64,000 bases of DNA from Pseudoscleropodium purum (lineage: Eukaryota > Streptophyta > Bryopsida > Hypnales > Brachytheciaceae): contig OZ017797.1 in the NCBI GenBank assembly GCA_963969395.1, positions 27,528,001 through 27,592,000 of the forward strand, in the 5' to 3' direction. Of this stretch, positions 1-11,902 are shown piece by piece; position 1 is the first letter of the stretch, and every line of letters begins with the position of its first letter. The notes under the pieces are model-generated. The model saw only the letters and a program-made list of their open reading frames with translations, ran no database searches and had not been told where the DNA came from. The position numbers and the translations under genes are program-made.

Positions 1-209
1 AAATTTGTCACTCCAAATGCTAATATCTTGCAATCTACATGGTGAAAATTTCTGAAATTTTTTCAACATGTTTTCAAATAAGTTTAATACAAGATCCTAC
101 AGTTACATGTGTCCAAAATTTTTTTTTTATAAATTTTGGTACATGTACCAGAAATGGAAGTTTGGAAGTGGTTTTGGTGAATGCACAGTCAAAAACATTT
201 AGGAGTTAA
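1..209 (+). mobile_element. Family A TTAA element, right part, cut by window start
   Basis: The sequence matches the right third of the full-length element at 4107-5038: the block around TGCAATCTACATGGTG, the block around GATCCTACAGTTACATG, then a degraded right end CATTTAGGAG followed by TTAA at 206-209. The left part lies outside the window. It has no coding capacity. Confidence 0.75.
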
Positions 210-1560
210 AGCTTATAGTATCTTTTCAATTGAGGGAGTTTAATAAGTTTGGAGGGAACCTATAAAAACCTCTAGGATTCAATTTTTTTATAAAGCAAAG
301 GCAAAAAAATTTGGAATTTAAAATAACTAAATACGAGAGTTGGAAGTTTTTAAGCCAACCAGTGGAGGTTGGATCTTTTAAGTTTTTTGTATTGAAGAAT
401 ATAGGGTCCAGTGTTAGCTATTGGTCAACATACACTTCAAAAGTTCCATCCAAAGTTCTCCATAACAAGTTTTTAGCTATTAAGATTTCCATGTCAACTA
501 AAGTCTACAAACTTATAACCCTCAGAAAAGGAACCTACTATTTTTTTTTCAAACTTCATTTGCAAGTACCTATAAATTTAATTTTTTTGTGAAAATTTGA
601 AATTACCATTAATTTTTTTAATAAAAAGTGAAACATATTATATCAAATGCAATTGATGCTCAAAAAATATGAAAATTTCTTCATTGGTTTATAATATAGC
701 CTAGTGCATTACATGGCAAATCTTTGTATAATTTCACCCTAAAATAGTAAAAATTCAACACTCCATGGTTATAGATCTAAAGTTCAAATTGCTATAAAAA
801 TCCTATGATGACTTGTAGGTTAGAAATGGTTTAGCCAATTTTTGGAATGACCTTTGGATTTTTTTGTACTTGACAAAAATAGAATCCATTTGTGACTATA
901 AGGTCCACTTGAAGCTAGAACAATAACAATCAAGAATTTTGAAATCACATCACTAAAATTGAAGCTCATAGAAAATTCAATGTCTTTTCAAATGAGGAAT
1001 TGAAAAGCTCTTGAAAGAACCAATGGAAACCTTTTAGGTCCAATTAATTTTTGAATTGAGGATAAAAGAATTTGGCATTAAAAAGAAAAAAAATAGAGTT
1101 GAAAGAGCCCAAATTTATAAAGAATTTGGTATATTTTCAATTGAAGGAATTGAAAAGTTTTTTTAAAGGAACTGAGTAGGAATCTCTAGGGTTCAATTCA
1201 TTTACCAAACATAAGCCATAAAAATTTGTGTGTAAATTTGAATTAAAAAAATATGGGATTTGAAAGGGTCCACTTTGCAATGATAAGGTATGGATTTTTT
1301 TTTTTTTCTTTTTTAATTGCCCACTACTTGTCAACATACACTTCCAAAGTCCAGCATAATGTGAATTCACAATCACCAAGACTTCAATTGCAGAAATGTA
1401 ATTACATGACTTCTATTAGTTGTAAAAATATCACATTTTTTTAAAAAATTTAGTAATTCTTATGAATTTTTGAATAAAAAGTAAAATAATTCATATCAAA
1501 TGCAATATATCCTCAAAAGGTTTGAAAATCTTTTTACAAGTTTATATTATAATATAAAAC
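210..1560. repeat. Diverged tandem duplication, AT-rich
   Basis: Segments near 215-725 and 1130-1560 share blocks in the same order: TTCAATTGA(A/G)GGA, then TCAACATACACTTC, then AATAAAAAGT(G/A)AAA..ATATCAAATGCAAT. A shorter third copy of the first block lies near 985-1050. The last block also recurs inverted at about 8460-8560. The copies are too diverged to give a sharp period. The two small ORFs here are low complexity and not credible genes. Confidence 0.6.
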
Positions 1561-1599
1561 ATTAGGGTTGTAGATAACCGACTTGGACTGTAAAGCTGC

Positions 1600-3090
1600 C
1601 CTTTTTTGTTCTTATTTTTGAAGTAAAGTGAGGGTCTTTTTGATGTGAATGGTAAGTTTGGGAACCAATTTGGGTGTTTTTGCGTATTGTTGTGTCCAAG
1701 TTGTCTAGGTTTGGAGTATGTCTTGTCAATGGCTAGTTGTATGTGTCAATCCAAATTGGAGGTGGTTGAGTCAATTGAATGTGATTTGTTTTACCAAGTT
1801 GGAAGTCGAGTAGTGAGAGTTAGTGTAAATTCCAATTGGGTGAGTAGTTTAGTTGGTAAGTTGTAAAATATTATGGTTGATGGTCTGCTTACCAATTAGA
1901 ATGTTGGTTTGGTGAGTCCGAGGTGTATGAGTTGCCAAGTAGGAATGGTAGTTAATTTAGTTGAAGCGGCCGAGTTGGTTGGAGTTGTTGAGCTTCGTCT
2001 TCCTTGGCTCCTATTTGGGCTGTTTTTGGGTTTTCATTTCTTTTACCTGCTATTGAATGAGTCCAGTGAGAGTCCTAGCCTAGTTGTGCTGCGTATTTCA
2101 TTTTCTTGTGTGTTTGATTGTATGTGAGTCCAAGTGGAAAGTTGTGTCTGTGTGATCTAGGGTCGGGTCAGTTTGAACATGTGTTCCTAGTTGGAAGCAT
2201 GTGTATCTGCTAGTGCATGGCAGTGAGTGTGTTTGTGTAATTTGGAAGGATGATGTGATGGAGTGAATCCCAGTTGGAAGGTGAATTTGTGTCCTAATTG
2301 GAATGGTTGTTTGTGTGTATTTGGATGCTGTGAAATGTGATTTATGTCTATATGTTTAAAAATGGAATGATGTCAAATTGGAAGAGTATGGAAGTTGAAC
2401 AGTCTGAAGTTAAGAGCAGGAAAGTGAAACTGACACTTAGTTGAAGCTGAGGAGATGTCGGAGCGTAGTTGAAATTTAGGAAGTGTGAGAATTAGATTCC
2501 AATTAGGAAGAGAATGAGAGCATAAAGAGAAAATTTACAACGTTAGTTGTGAAAAGAGTAGTAGGAAGTAGTGCTGTGAGAAAGAATTCTATGTATAACG
2601 ATGATTTTATTCACCAATTTGGTTAATCAAAGCAAAGTTTATATCAAATTGGTTGTTTGTAGTATAGTGTTGGATGTGAATGTCATGGTGTTAATGAATT
2701 AGCGGTTAATAAAGAGCAGAAGGGTATGTTAAGTTAATTGTTCCAATTGCAAAACAAATTGTGTTGTGAATGTCATTGTAGTATAACCAGTGAGAAGTCC
2801 AAATTGTGAATCAGTCGAATGAATTTTGGTTATACTTTAATGTGTGTGTGTTGGTAGAATTAAACGTTTGTTTAATTCCAAATTGAGATGTTGAGAGTTA
2901 AATTGTAAACAGTCCAAATCGGAATTTCATGTAGAGTTTGAATGTTGTCGAGTTTGCCGAGTTGGTATGATCTGCGAGTTATGTACGAATACCAAATCGG
3001 AAGCAGGAATCCAAACTGTCCTGCGACAGTGCTGTGACGGTGTATAAACCAAATCGGGAGAGAAGGTTGAATACCGAATTAGTAAAATAA
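1600..3090 (+). repeat. GT-rich tract with iterated CCAAWTYGGAAG-like motif
   Basis: About 25 variants of a short motif close to CCAA(A/T)T(T/C)GGAAG recur every 30-90 bases, for example near 1665, 1750, 1797, 1832, 2270, 2370, 2500, 2875, 2915, 2990 and 3047. The tract is markedly G/T-rich on the plus strand compared with its flanks. There is no ORF. It could be a long terminal repeat or a satellite-like array of a degenerate element; no paired copy lies in the window. Confidence 0.55.
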
Positions 3091-4106
3091 ATAAAATATA
3101 AAAAAATAAAAAAATAAAAGATAGCAAAGCTGAGAAGACTATAAATGAAGAAAGAAAGAATGTAAAAGATAAAGGAAGATAAAAAGAAAGATGAAGATTG
3201 CAGAAGAAGGATATAAGGATTTAAGTGAAAAAGAACATAAACATTAATTTGGGAGAATTGCTTACCCTTGTGGCCTTTAAGAGTGGAGTGACAAATTTGG
3301 CAATTAGACTTACCGTGAGGATAACAATATTGTATGTGGTTAAGGAATTTCTTTTACAAATCTTGGTTGCAATGACTTATTAGGCATGGAATTAGAGTCA
3401 AATCCTATTTAATTAGCCTCCTCTGGAACGAACTATACTAGTTGGGTAAATCCGAATTAGGTTCCAACATCCTTCTACAAAGGCATATATTTATTTATTT
3501 ATTGTATGAATCTAAAATTAAGAAAAATTAATACTAAGTTTTCAAACTTTTGATCAATGTTTTAGATAATTTTATATAGTTTAAGTAGAATTATAAATGA
3601 ATAGACAAAAAATTAGTGAAAATTGATTTTCAAAAGAAATCTAATGCTTTTCAAGTTTCAATATCCATATGAAAATTTCCATTGCAAAGTCTTTTGACCC
3701 CGAAACATGTCTCCAAAAACCCTTAGTTAGGCATCACTTGTAGCGTAAAGAATAGTAGATTCCTAGTGTGATATTTTCAATTTGTTTTTTCAACACATGA
3801 TTTTTTGCATAAGCATAATAACATATCTATTTTAAAATATTTTTTGAAATTGAAAACTTATATTTTAGAGAAGAGGTCAAAATCCTGGTTTTGAAAATCA
3901 AGCACCATGATCAAGTAGTTAATCAAGCTTTCTAGTTTGGATTGAAAAAAATACATACTTTAGCAAGTAAACAAATTGATCTTATATTTGGATCTTCTTA
4001 AATTAAGAAAATTGCAAGGTTTTAGCATTGTCTAAAAAAGGCTAATTTGGGCCAATGTTAGTCAAAACACGTCAATGTTTTTACACATTATTTTTGTTGA
4101 AGTTTG
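3091..4106. other. AT-rich intergenic stretch, no gene seen
   Basis: An A-rich purine tract (3090-3200) is followed by unstructured AT-rich DNA. No ORF, splice pattern, RNA gene or clear inverted repeat was recognised. Confidence 0.5.
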
Positions 4107-5038
4107 TTAACCCCTAAAGGTCAAAACTACGTTTTTGGGCAACATAGCGATTTTGGGCAACTCACTACGAATGAAGTTCTTAGTTTTTTTTGCTGAAATT
4201 TTCATATAGCATGTGCGCAAGGAGTAGCTTTAAGGCCCAACAATTTTCTTAGCTTTTGACTACATGATCCAAAAGTTATTGCATGATATGTAATTTTCAA
4301 TGCTCGGCAAGCAGCTCTAAAATTTCGTAAAAACTCACTTTTTTCAAAAATAAAAATTTGAAATTGATTTTCTAAAGTTATATGTATGCGGAAAGCTTTA
4401 AATCATTCCATTTTGATTTATGAGATGAAAGTTATGAGGTGCTCTAGTTTGCGGGTAGTCATGGATTCCCTACTCAAAAATAAACTTTAGAGTCCTTTAT
4501 TTAACTCAATTTTTAATATTCTTTGAAAAAAATAAAAAGATATAATGTAGATTATTTATTACTACATTAACACCGTTAGGATTGGAAATTTTCAATTCCA
4601 TAATTAAATTCTTAACAATTTAGTGTTTTGAATCACTTTGTACTTCTTTCTACTTACTATTTTTTTCCTATATGTTGTGCAATTCCAAATGATCTAAAAA
4701 TTTTCAAGCTTGTATCTAACTTGACTTGAAGAATGAATCCAAGAGATACCATCATTTTGGACATTTTTTTCATACAAATGTGACCTTGTGAAGTGCAGCT
4801 GCCAATATTTTCACAAGGTCAAAAAAATGGTTTTTGTTACTTTAAACGTTAATATCTCGCAATCTACATGGTGGAAAATTCTGAAATTTTTTCCACATCT
4901 TTTTAAACTAGTTTACTAAAAGATTTACAGTTACATGTGTCCAAAAATGTTTTTCATCAAGAATTTGATGCTTGTATCAAAAATGACAGTTTTGGAGTGT
5001 TTTTGGTGAAAACATAGTCTCTGACCTTTAGGGGTTAA
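4107..5038 (+). mobile_element. Family A1 TTAA element, complete copy
   Basis: The left end TTAACCCCTAAAGGTC (4107-4122) and right end GACCTTTAGGGGTTAA (5023-5038) are perfect inverted repeats, counting TTAA, which is also the likely target site. The interior is about 900 bases, AT-rich and without an ORF. Recognisable blocks include GGAGTAGCTTTAAGGCC, AAAAGTTATTGCATGATATG and GTGAAGTGCAGCTGCC. It is the best preserved reference copy for the family in this window. Non-autonomous. Confidence 0.85.
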
Positions 5039-7109
5039 TGACTAATTGACTACACACTATATGCCACATCAATGACATCATTATAACAATTTCAAGCATT
5101 TAGACTACTTTTGAATTCTACATGAGGTTTTAATTCTAAGAAATTGGTTGAAATTGGATCACCATATAGTTTATTTTAGCAACTTCAAACTTCTTGTTGT
5201 TCATTTCAATTTTGACCATCAATTTATTGCTATTGAATTTGAATTCTACTAATGAAATGAAGCCTATCTAGTCTAATAAAAGATTGAATTTTTAAAAAAT
5301 TGAATCTTTTATTATAATATGAAATTTGATTATGTATTTATGACACACTAATTTTTCAAATACAAAATGATTCAAAAAAATTGATTTATTTTGTGATCAA
5401 AAATATAATACAAATGAAATTTTCAGATTTTAAAGCACAATCTATAATCAATAAGACTTTTCTTCACATTTTCTTCAAAAACTTATAATAATTTCAAATT
5501 ATTATTGAAAAATCTAAAAATTTATGACTTATGATATGATTGTATCATTCTACTACATTGTAAATACATGCAAAAGTTTCCTGCAACAAAATTGATGCAC
5601 ATGGCAAATTTGTTCCAAAAGCATTGCAACTCAACATAGTCTCTACGGACATAGTCATGTTAGCTGTTGCAAATGCTATGGAAATGATTTTCTTTCTTCT
5701 TTCACGAAAAGATCAACTCGATCTGATCCATACCTCCTCAATCTAGTTGTTCAAACTAGAACCAAGTAAATAAAGTGCTAGGTGATCAAGTAATATATCA
5801 TAGTTTATAGCCAATGGTGCTTGTATGTGAGCATGAAAATGTGAATATGTGATTTTTGAGCATATATATAAGTAGATATACTACAACCATTGAAGGTGCA
5901 TATAATAGAAACATCTATAATATAGGTACTTTTATTATAATTATACTATAACCATAGAAGGTTTATATAATATAGACACCTATAACATAGGTGTAGTTTT
6001 TTAGGCTTAAGTGCTCACATTCCTAGGCTCATATAATAGCAATCCTTGTTGTTAGCATTTGAAACAATACATTTCACAAATAAGTGAAAATAAGTAGGTC
6101 TTGCTTCCACATAAAAATTAGACATAAAGGTTTTTGGGTGTAACTTGTTGTTCTCTCCATGCCCTTTACTGAGGTTACTAGAGTAATTGGACAAGGTTCT
6201 AAGTTTGTTGTTGTTAGACCAAGACTCTCAATAAGTATCTTGCCAATTGTGACTAGTTGAATACTTGAATCTATTATAACTCTTAGTAGTTGAGTACAAA
6301 TAATATCACTACCATGTGAGCGCTTAATTACTCACTCTTTATATATTAGAAAGCACAACTAGGCTTAGCATTTTGGGTGGTTTCCTATCCTAGTGGGTGT
6401 CTAGTGTTGGTCCATTGTGCTTTTCAAGCAATGAATCTTTTTTCAATCCCTAAGTTATGTAAATTTACCAAAAAAACACACCCTAAACTGCCTCAATTGC
6501 AAATACTATACTTAATAACTTTGGTTTCTAGGCTATTGTGGGTTCCACTTGAAAGGATTTTTTCTATACTTCTACCACTTCTACGCCATAGGTTGGATCA
6601 TACCATTTCTAAAAATCCTAAAGCCCAAGCAAATTGGATTGTTCTACTAGAAGTTATGGACGGATGAAGTTGGACAACTATTTGGTACCTCAAACTTCAT
6701 CTACTAATTGCTTCCAACCTAGATTTCAAACCTAATTTTTGCTTCTACTTTTGGCTTTTAGATTCTTTCTCCTATTAAGGTTTCCATTGTTCCTTTTGGA
6801 TGGAATTTGTGAATCTTCATCCAACTTTGTCCCCAAACTTCATTTGCTCATCTCGTTCATTATGAGTCGCATTTGGGCATGCTTTACCTTTCTGAGACCC
6901 CCTAGACCTATTCTTGCTGACCTCCTAGCTAATGATGACCTGACTCTCCAACTTAGAGGTATTCCCTAATCCTAGGCCTCGCTTCTAAGTAGTAGGTGCT
7001 AATTTTGATAATTGGAATGAATAGATAGTTTTAGCGACCTACCTTGGCTTGAAGTTTCATAAGTATGAGGTTGAGGTCCCATTCCACACCTCCCAAAATG
7101 CCATTTTGA
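5039..7109. other. AT-rich intergenic stretch, no gene seen
   Basis: A long AT-rich stretch. Translations near 6377-6667 and 6739-6969 have no recognisable domain and no support from splice signals. A small tandem duplication at 5880-5992 is listed separately. Parts may be old transposon remnants, but no family could be named. Confidence 0.45.
5880..5992. repeat. Two-copy tandem duplication, ~64 bp period
   Basis: ACTACAACCATTGAAGGT (about 5880) and ACTATAACCATAGAAGGT (about 5944) begin two similar units. Both continue through a (C/T)ATATAATA block and a CTATAA(T/C)ATAGGT block. Confidence 0.6.
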
Positions 7110-7248
7110 CTTTAGGTTGTCTTCTTTCATTTCAATTGAGGCAAGATCATCAAAATTATTTTATACAAATTAGGATTTATGGTTATTATAAGAGCTAGTC
7201 ATGAAAACAAGAGCTATGCTCAAACACCCCCAATCCTTTAGAGGTTAA
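7110..7248 (-). mobile_element. Family B TTAA element, left-end fragment, inverted
   Basis: Read on the minus strand it begins TTAACCTCTAAAGGATTGGG (7248 downwards) and continues with GAGCATAGCTCTTG and AATAATTTTGATGATC, matching the left part of the elements at 31569 and 51587. The distal end is not recognisable. Confidence 0.65.
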
Positions 7249-8070
7249 ACAAATGGAGTAGACAGATGTATACAACTTTAGGGCTTTCCTACTAGAGGTG
7301 GCACGTAGGAAAAAAACCCATATAACATGGGGAAGGGGAGGTGAAGCTATTGGTGGAGTAAGTTTAATCTGGCAATTGTGGGGGAGCTCACACATTCTAG
7401 ATGTGGTAGATGCACACCTTTCAAAATGTTCAATGTCTAAGAAACAACTAAAGTGTTGTGTTTGGGGCTTTTGTGCTTTCACCCAAGTCTTGCCATGCAA
7501 CCCTTTGTATGTTAAATATTGTTCATCCTCAATGGCAAAGGACATCCACCTTCATAAAATACCTCTTTCAAAACTCCAATTTGATTACACCTCCATAAGT
7601 CCACCAAACAACCTCTCATCGACTTCAAATGCAAGCTCCATGTACTTCACCACATCGACAATTAGAGAGACCAAATGAATCACTTTGGACAAGGAATTGT
7701 CTAAGGTTATAATAGAGGTATGTGGTTTAGGTGTCATGGCTTTACACCCTATTGACTGCAATTTGTTTGCAAATGGGATCCAAAGTGAATAGGCTCTTAT
7801 TTTATAGTAGATTAATAGCCTCAAAATTTGCTAGAGTTAATTCTCCCTTTGCTTGAGATTATGCCAAATATCTCTTTTTGGCTTTGAGAGTCGTGATTTG
7901 GACATTTCATGACTCCATGTAAATTAATAGTGCATATGTTTTTTTGACCACCAATTGCTAGTTTAGATTGTAGGATTGTTTGGTTATTTTTGCTCACTTA
8001 TATCTTTGAATTCTTTATAGAAAATTCGATGGTGTGATTTTTTCTTCATATACTCTTGCTTCATCATTGG
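7249..8070. other. AT-rich stretch, no gene seen
   Basis: ORFs on both strands overlap around 7195-7824, but neither translation shows a known domain, and the overlapping frames suggest chance or a decayed element. Confidence 0.4.
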
Positions 8071-8714
8071 TTAACTCCTAAAAGATCAAAAGGTCACCAA
8101 GTGGCTTTTGCAATACGTTTTTTTGCATCCCTAGTCCTTTAGGAATTAATACTTTAACCACCACGCATTGTTAGATCATTTGTCAAGTGTAAGTACATAT
8201 CAATATTCAAAAGTTAATACTTCTAAGAGCATGTGCTTTAAAAGCAAAACCAACATTGTTGGAAATCAAGTCTTTTCCATTTTGCCCTTTCAAGTGAAGT
8301 TCCTATGCCAATTGAAAATTTGAAAACTTCATAATTTTTTTTTATTTCATTGCAATTTGACCTTAGGACCTATGAACATGGTTTGTTGATTTTCTAATTT
8401 TGAATGACATGGTAACTTTGGTTCATACTATAATGTTATACACTAAAATATATTCTTGTGGTGAAAATTTAAGATTTTTTGAGAACATTTTACATTTGAT
8501 ATGAATTTTCTTCCCTTTTTGTTAAAGAATTAACTTTAACTTCAAATTTTCACAAAAGAATTTGAGATTTTTATAACTCATAGTAGACATGTGATTTTCA
8601 TCTTTGAAAAATAAATAAAATATTTCATTCATATATAGTTGCAAATGGCAACAAATAGATTGAAGGATTTTGATGCTTGAATTTTTAGTTATGGGCCCGT
8701 CTTTTAAGAATTAA
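8071..8714. mobile_element. TTAA element with shared ends, diverged interior
   Basis: The left end is TTAACTCCTAAAAGATC at 8071 and the right end is GTCTTTTAAGAATTAA, finishing at 8714. An additional right-type end (AGTCCTTTAGGAATTAA, 8133-8149) lies only 79 bases from the left end, so this may be a short element or solo-end pair next to another element. The interior (about 8460-8560) matches, inverted, the AATAAAAAGTGAAA block of the 210-1560 repeat. Confidence 0.5.
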
Positions 8715-9493
8715 CACTAAAAATACAAACTCTAAAGTTGAAGCACCATTTTGGAGGTCCCCAAATAGGTGTCTGGTCCAAATGATGATTTTTATTTATT
8801 TTTATTTTTTGAAGAATGTTAGCCTCCTCAAGAGATATTTAATCAAAATCATTTTGTATTTTTTTGACTCTCATACAATATTATATAAGTTTTCAAAAGG
8901 TGAAAGTGCAAAAGCCACTTGGTACCTTTTGCACTTTTTGTTCTACATAAAAATAATAAATTAAAAAAAATAATAAAAAAAATAATATATATATTTGTGT
9001 GTATGCGCGCATACACATGTACAACTGAGCTTTTCATTAAAGTTTGAAGTTGAGGATCTATAGTTATATTTTTAAATATAAACTGAAGCCCAAATTTTCT
9101 TTATAGGATAGTGTTATATATTGTAGAGTACTCTATTTTGAAATTTCATGAGTTTTTAAGGAGACTTTCTTTCAAAATTATTCCTCACTTTTTCTTCAAA
9201 AGTTCATCATAATTTGTTGAATTTAATATCTTTATAAAAAATTTGATGTTTTATGACTTATACTAGTAATAGACATGTAACATGAGAAATAAATTTTTTT
9301 AAATCCACCAATAAATAGTGACAAAATGGAGGATACAAAGTGGAGTTTGACAAGGTGTCATGCTTTATTTTCTTAAGGTCAAAGAACTTTTCAACTTCCA
9401 TTGGTTCCCACATTCCAATCCTCATTTTATTAAAAAATGGATGACAAAATTAGAAAAATGGCTATTCTATGTTTAATTTCCTTAACCAAGTTG
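8715..9493. other. AT-rich stretch, no gene seen
   Basis: Mostly AT-rich with a short TA-rich run near 8985-8995 and a small hairpin, GTGCAAAAG..CTTTTGCAC, at about 8906-8936. No coding signal. Confidence 0.4.
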
Positions 9494-10447
9494 TTAACCT
9501 CTAAAGGTCGGAGATTATGTTTTCACCAAAAATACTTCAAAACTACCATTTCTAATACAAGCACCAAATTTTAAATGAAAAACATTTTTGGACACATGTA
9601 ACCATAGGATCTTGTAGTAAGCTTGTTTGAGAACATGTGGAAATTTTTTTAAGAAATTTCCACCGTGTAGATTGCAAGATATTAGCATTTGGAGTGACAA
9701 GTTTCCTTTTTTTGGCCCTGCGAAAATCCGAGCAGCTACACTTCAGAAGGTCATATTTATATGAAAAAATGTCCAAAATAGTGGTTATTCTTTGAATTCA
9801 CTTTTCAAGTCAAGTTGGCTACATGCTTGAAAATTTCAGATCATTTGGAATCATACAACATATAAGAAAAAAATAGTAAGTAGAAAGGAATAGAGAATGA
9901 TTCAAAATACTAAATTGCAAACAATTTGTTTATGGAATTGAAAAATGCCAATTCCTATGGTTATAATGTTGTAATAAACAATCTACACCCAATATTTTTA
10001 TTTTTTTTCCAAAAATATTGAAAATTGAGTTAAATAAAGGACTTCAAAGTTTATTTTAGAGTAGAGATTCTATAATGACCCACAAACTCCCACAAACTAA
10101 TTTTCCTCATAACTTTTGACTCATTGATCAAAATGGAATAATTCAAAGCTTTCCAAGTATATAAAAATCATAAGAACCAATTTCAAATTTTAATTTAAAA
10201 AAAATAATTTTTAAAGAAGTTTTTTTTGCTGCCCAAGCTGCCCATCAAGCAATGAAAAGTACATATCATACAATAACTTTTAAACTATGAAGTTAGAAGT
10301 TATGAAAATTGTTGGGCCTTGAAGCTACTCCTCAGACGCATGTTGTATTAAAATTTCAGTGAAAAATAAATTAAAAACTCCATTCATAGTGAGCTATCCA
10401 AAATTTCTATGTTGCCAAAAAATACAATTTGGGCATTTAAGGGTTAA
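9494..10447 (-). mobile_element. Family A1 TTAA element, complete copy, inverted
   Basis: It is bounded by TTAACCTCTAAAGGTC (9494) and a degraded AAGGGTTAA end (10447). On the minus strand it carries the same block order as the copy at 4107-5038: AAAAGTTATTG, AGCTTTGAATTATTCCATTTTGATC, CAGCTGC and TGCAATCTACACGG. No credible ORF. Confidence 0.8.
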
Positions 10448-10655
10448 AGGTGCATATTTTTTTCTCTTCTAAACCCTATTTGGTTACAATATCTAGGTGG
10501 AAATTATTATTTTTTTCATTTCATTTTATTTATTACAAATGGCATCATTTTTCCATTTTATTAGTTATTCTCAAATTCAAAAAAATCATCTTTATGGCTA
10601 AAATTCACATCAAGAATACAAAGCAAGAAGTAACCAAAATACACTACAAGGGTGA

Positions 10656-10812
10656 TCCTTGAATTAATCATCATCTTTTTTTGAAAAGTCAATAATGCAA
10701 TAGTGAGCGAATATCAAATACTATTTACATAACATCCTTGAATTAATCATCTTCTTCTTTTGAAAAGTCAGTAATGCAATAGTGAGCGCATATCAAATAC
10801 TATTCACGTAAA
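10656..10812. repeat. Tandem duplication, 79 bp period, two copies
   Basis: The block TCCTTGAATTAATCATC begins both units (10656 and 10735). Both continue with TTTTGAAAAGTCA(A/G)TAATGCAATAG and GAGCG(A/C)ATATCAAATACTATT. They are about 90% identical by eye. The repeat sits at the edge between repeat DNA and the gene island. Confidence 0.75.
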
Positions 10813-11902
10813 ATGCACTCAAGCAAATTGGATGAAAAATTGTTCTTTTTCCCATCCTACATTCCCTCCTGAAATCATCCCAGGCACATAAAACGTCCTC
10901 AGCGTCCTCGTTTCAGGGTTAATGCTATCCTATAAAGACCTCTTCCCCAGGAAAGCGAAGTTGTCAACATCGCTTGTTTCAATATCTGTCATTCCATCCA
11001 ACTAGGAAAACGCCAGTTGCTTCTTCCAACGCCGTCCTACCTGAGCTTTGCAGTGCCCAGTAGCCAGCAATTCTGATTCCACAGCTTCACAGACTCGACC
11101 TTCGCAGAGCAAGTAGCGTCCCCAGGAACACCAGTACACAACGATCCCACAGACACAGACTCCCGTACTCTCTGAAGTTGCAATTACACATCTTCCAGCT
11201 TCTGCAGGAAGTAATGACCACTCGTGCAAACTCCAAACCATGTGGCCCCATTCCCTGTGCCTGCGCAAGTTACTCGAGATGCTCGAAAAACATGTAAATG
11301 CTTTACCAGAGCAGTGAAGTACAAAACATGAGATGTCTGCTTTGGAGGTATAACAACCAACATGATGTGGTGTCAGTTCTCACAATCATCACTAGGAAAA
11401 AGGGAGTTAGTTCACCACCACCACCACCCCAAGTGGCTGGTTAAATGACACAAGACACCATTAGGAGACACACGATAAAAATGGAAGGATAGTGTTAACT
11501 AACCCCTCTTTCTGTTCCCCCAGCTCGAGGGATTTCATTCTTGTGGAAAAACGCCAATGGTAGTGATCGACAAGTAATCTTACGAATGGGTACCACATCT
11601 CCTTAGATTTTACATGAAGAGGAGCTACTCTGTAGCAATCCTCAATTTGAAAATTCTGGATTGCCATAAATTGCAACATGGAGGACGCACTAACTATGCT
11701 CGAGATTCATGAAGTCTTCACAGGAAACCCTAATTATTCGGTTCTACAAGTATCCTTGATCAACATATAAGCTTTCAGTCTGCTATAGAATTTGTCGAGC
11801 TCGTTGGCAAACAATATGGGCTCTTGAGTTGCAAGCTCAACACCAACCTGCATTGCTGATAACATGACGTGCACTCACTTTGCAAGACAAGAAACTCTGC
11901 TC
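10813..11902. other. 3' flank of the C53 gene; no separate gene recognised
   Basis: GC is higher than in the repeat DNA to the left. The first few hundred bases below 11903 are expected to hold the 3' untranslated region of the minus-strand C53 gene. An 88-codon minus frame at 11002-11268 is Cys/Trp-rich and resembles no family known to me. No poly(A) site could be fixed. Confidence 0.4.

Noticed and set aside
311..592. 93-codon ORF near the window start.
   Set aside because: Lys/Phe/Ser-rich translation of AT-rich repeat DNA; no domain, no splice context, and it lies in a tandem duplication.
7195..7678. Overlapping 116- and 126-codon ORFs on opposite strands.
   Set aside because: Mutual overlap, no recognisable family, and one end lies in a family B element fragment.
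11002..11268. 88-codon minus-strand ORF in the GC-richer flank of C53.
   Set aside because: Cys/Trp-rich composition, no homology I recognise; most likely 3' flank.
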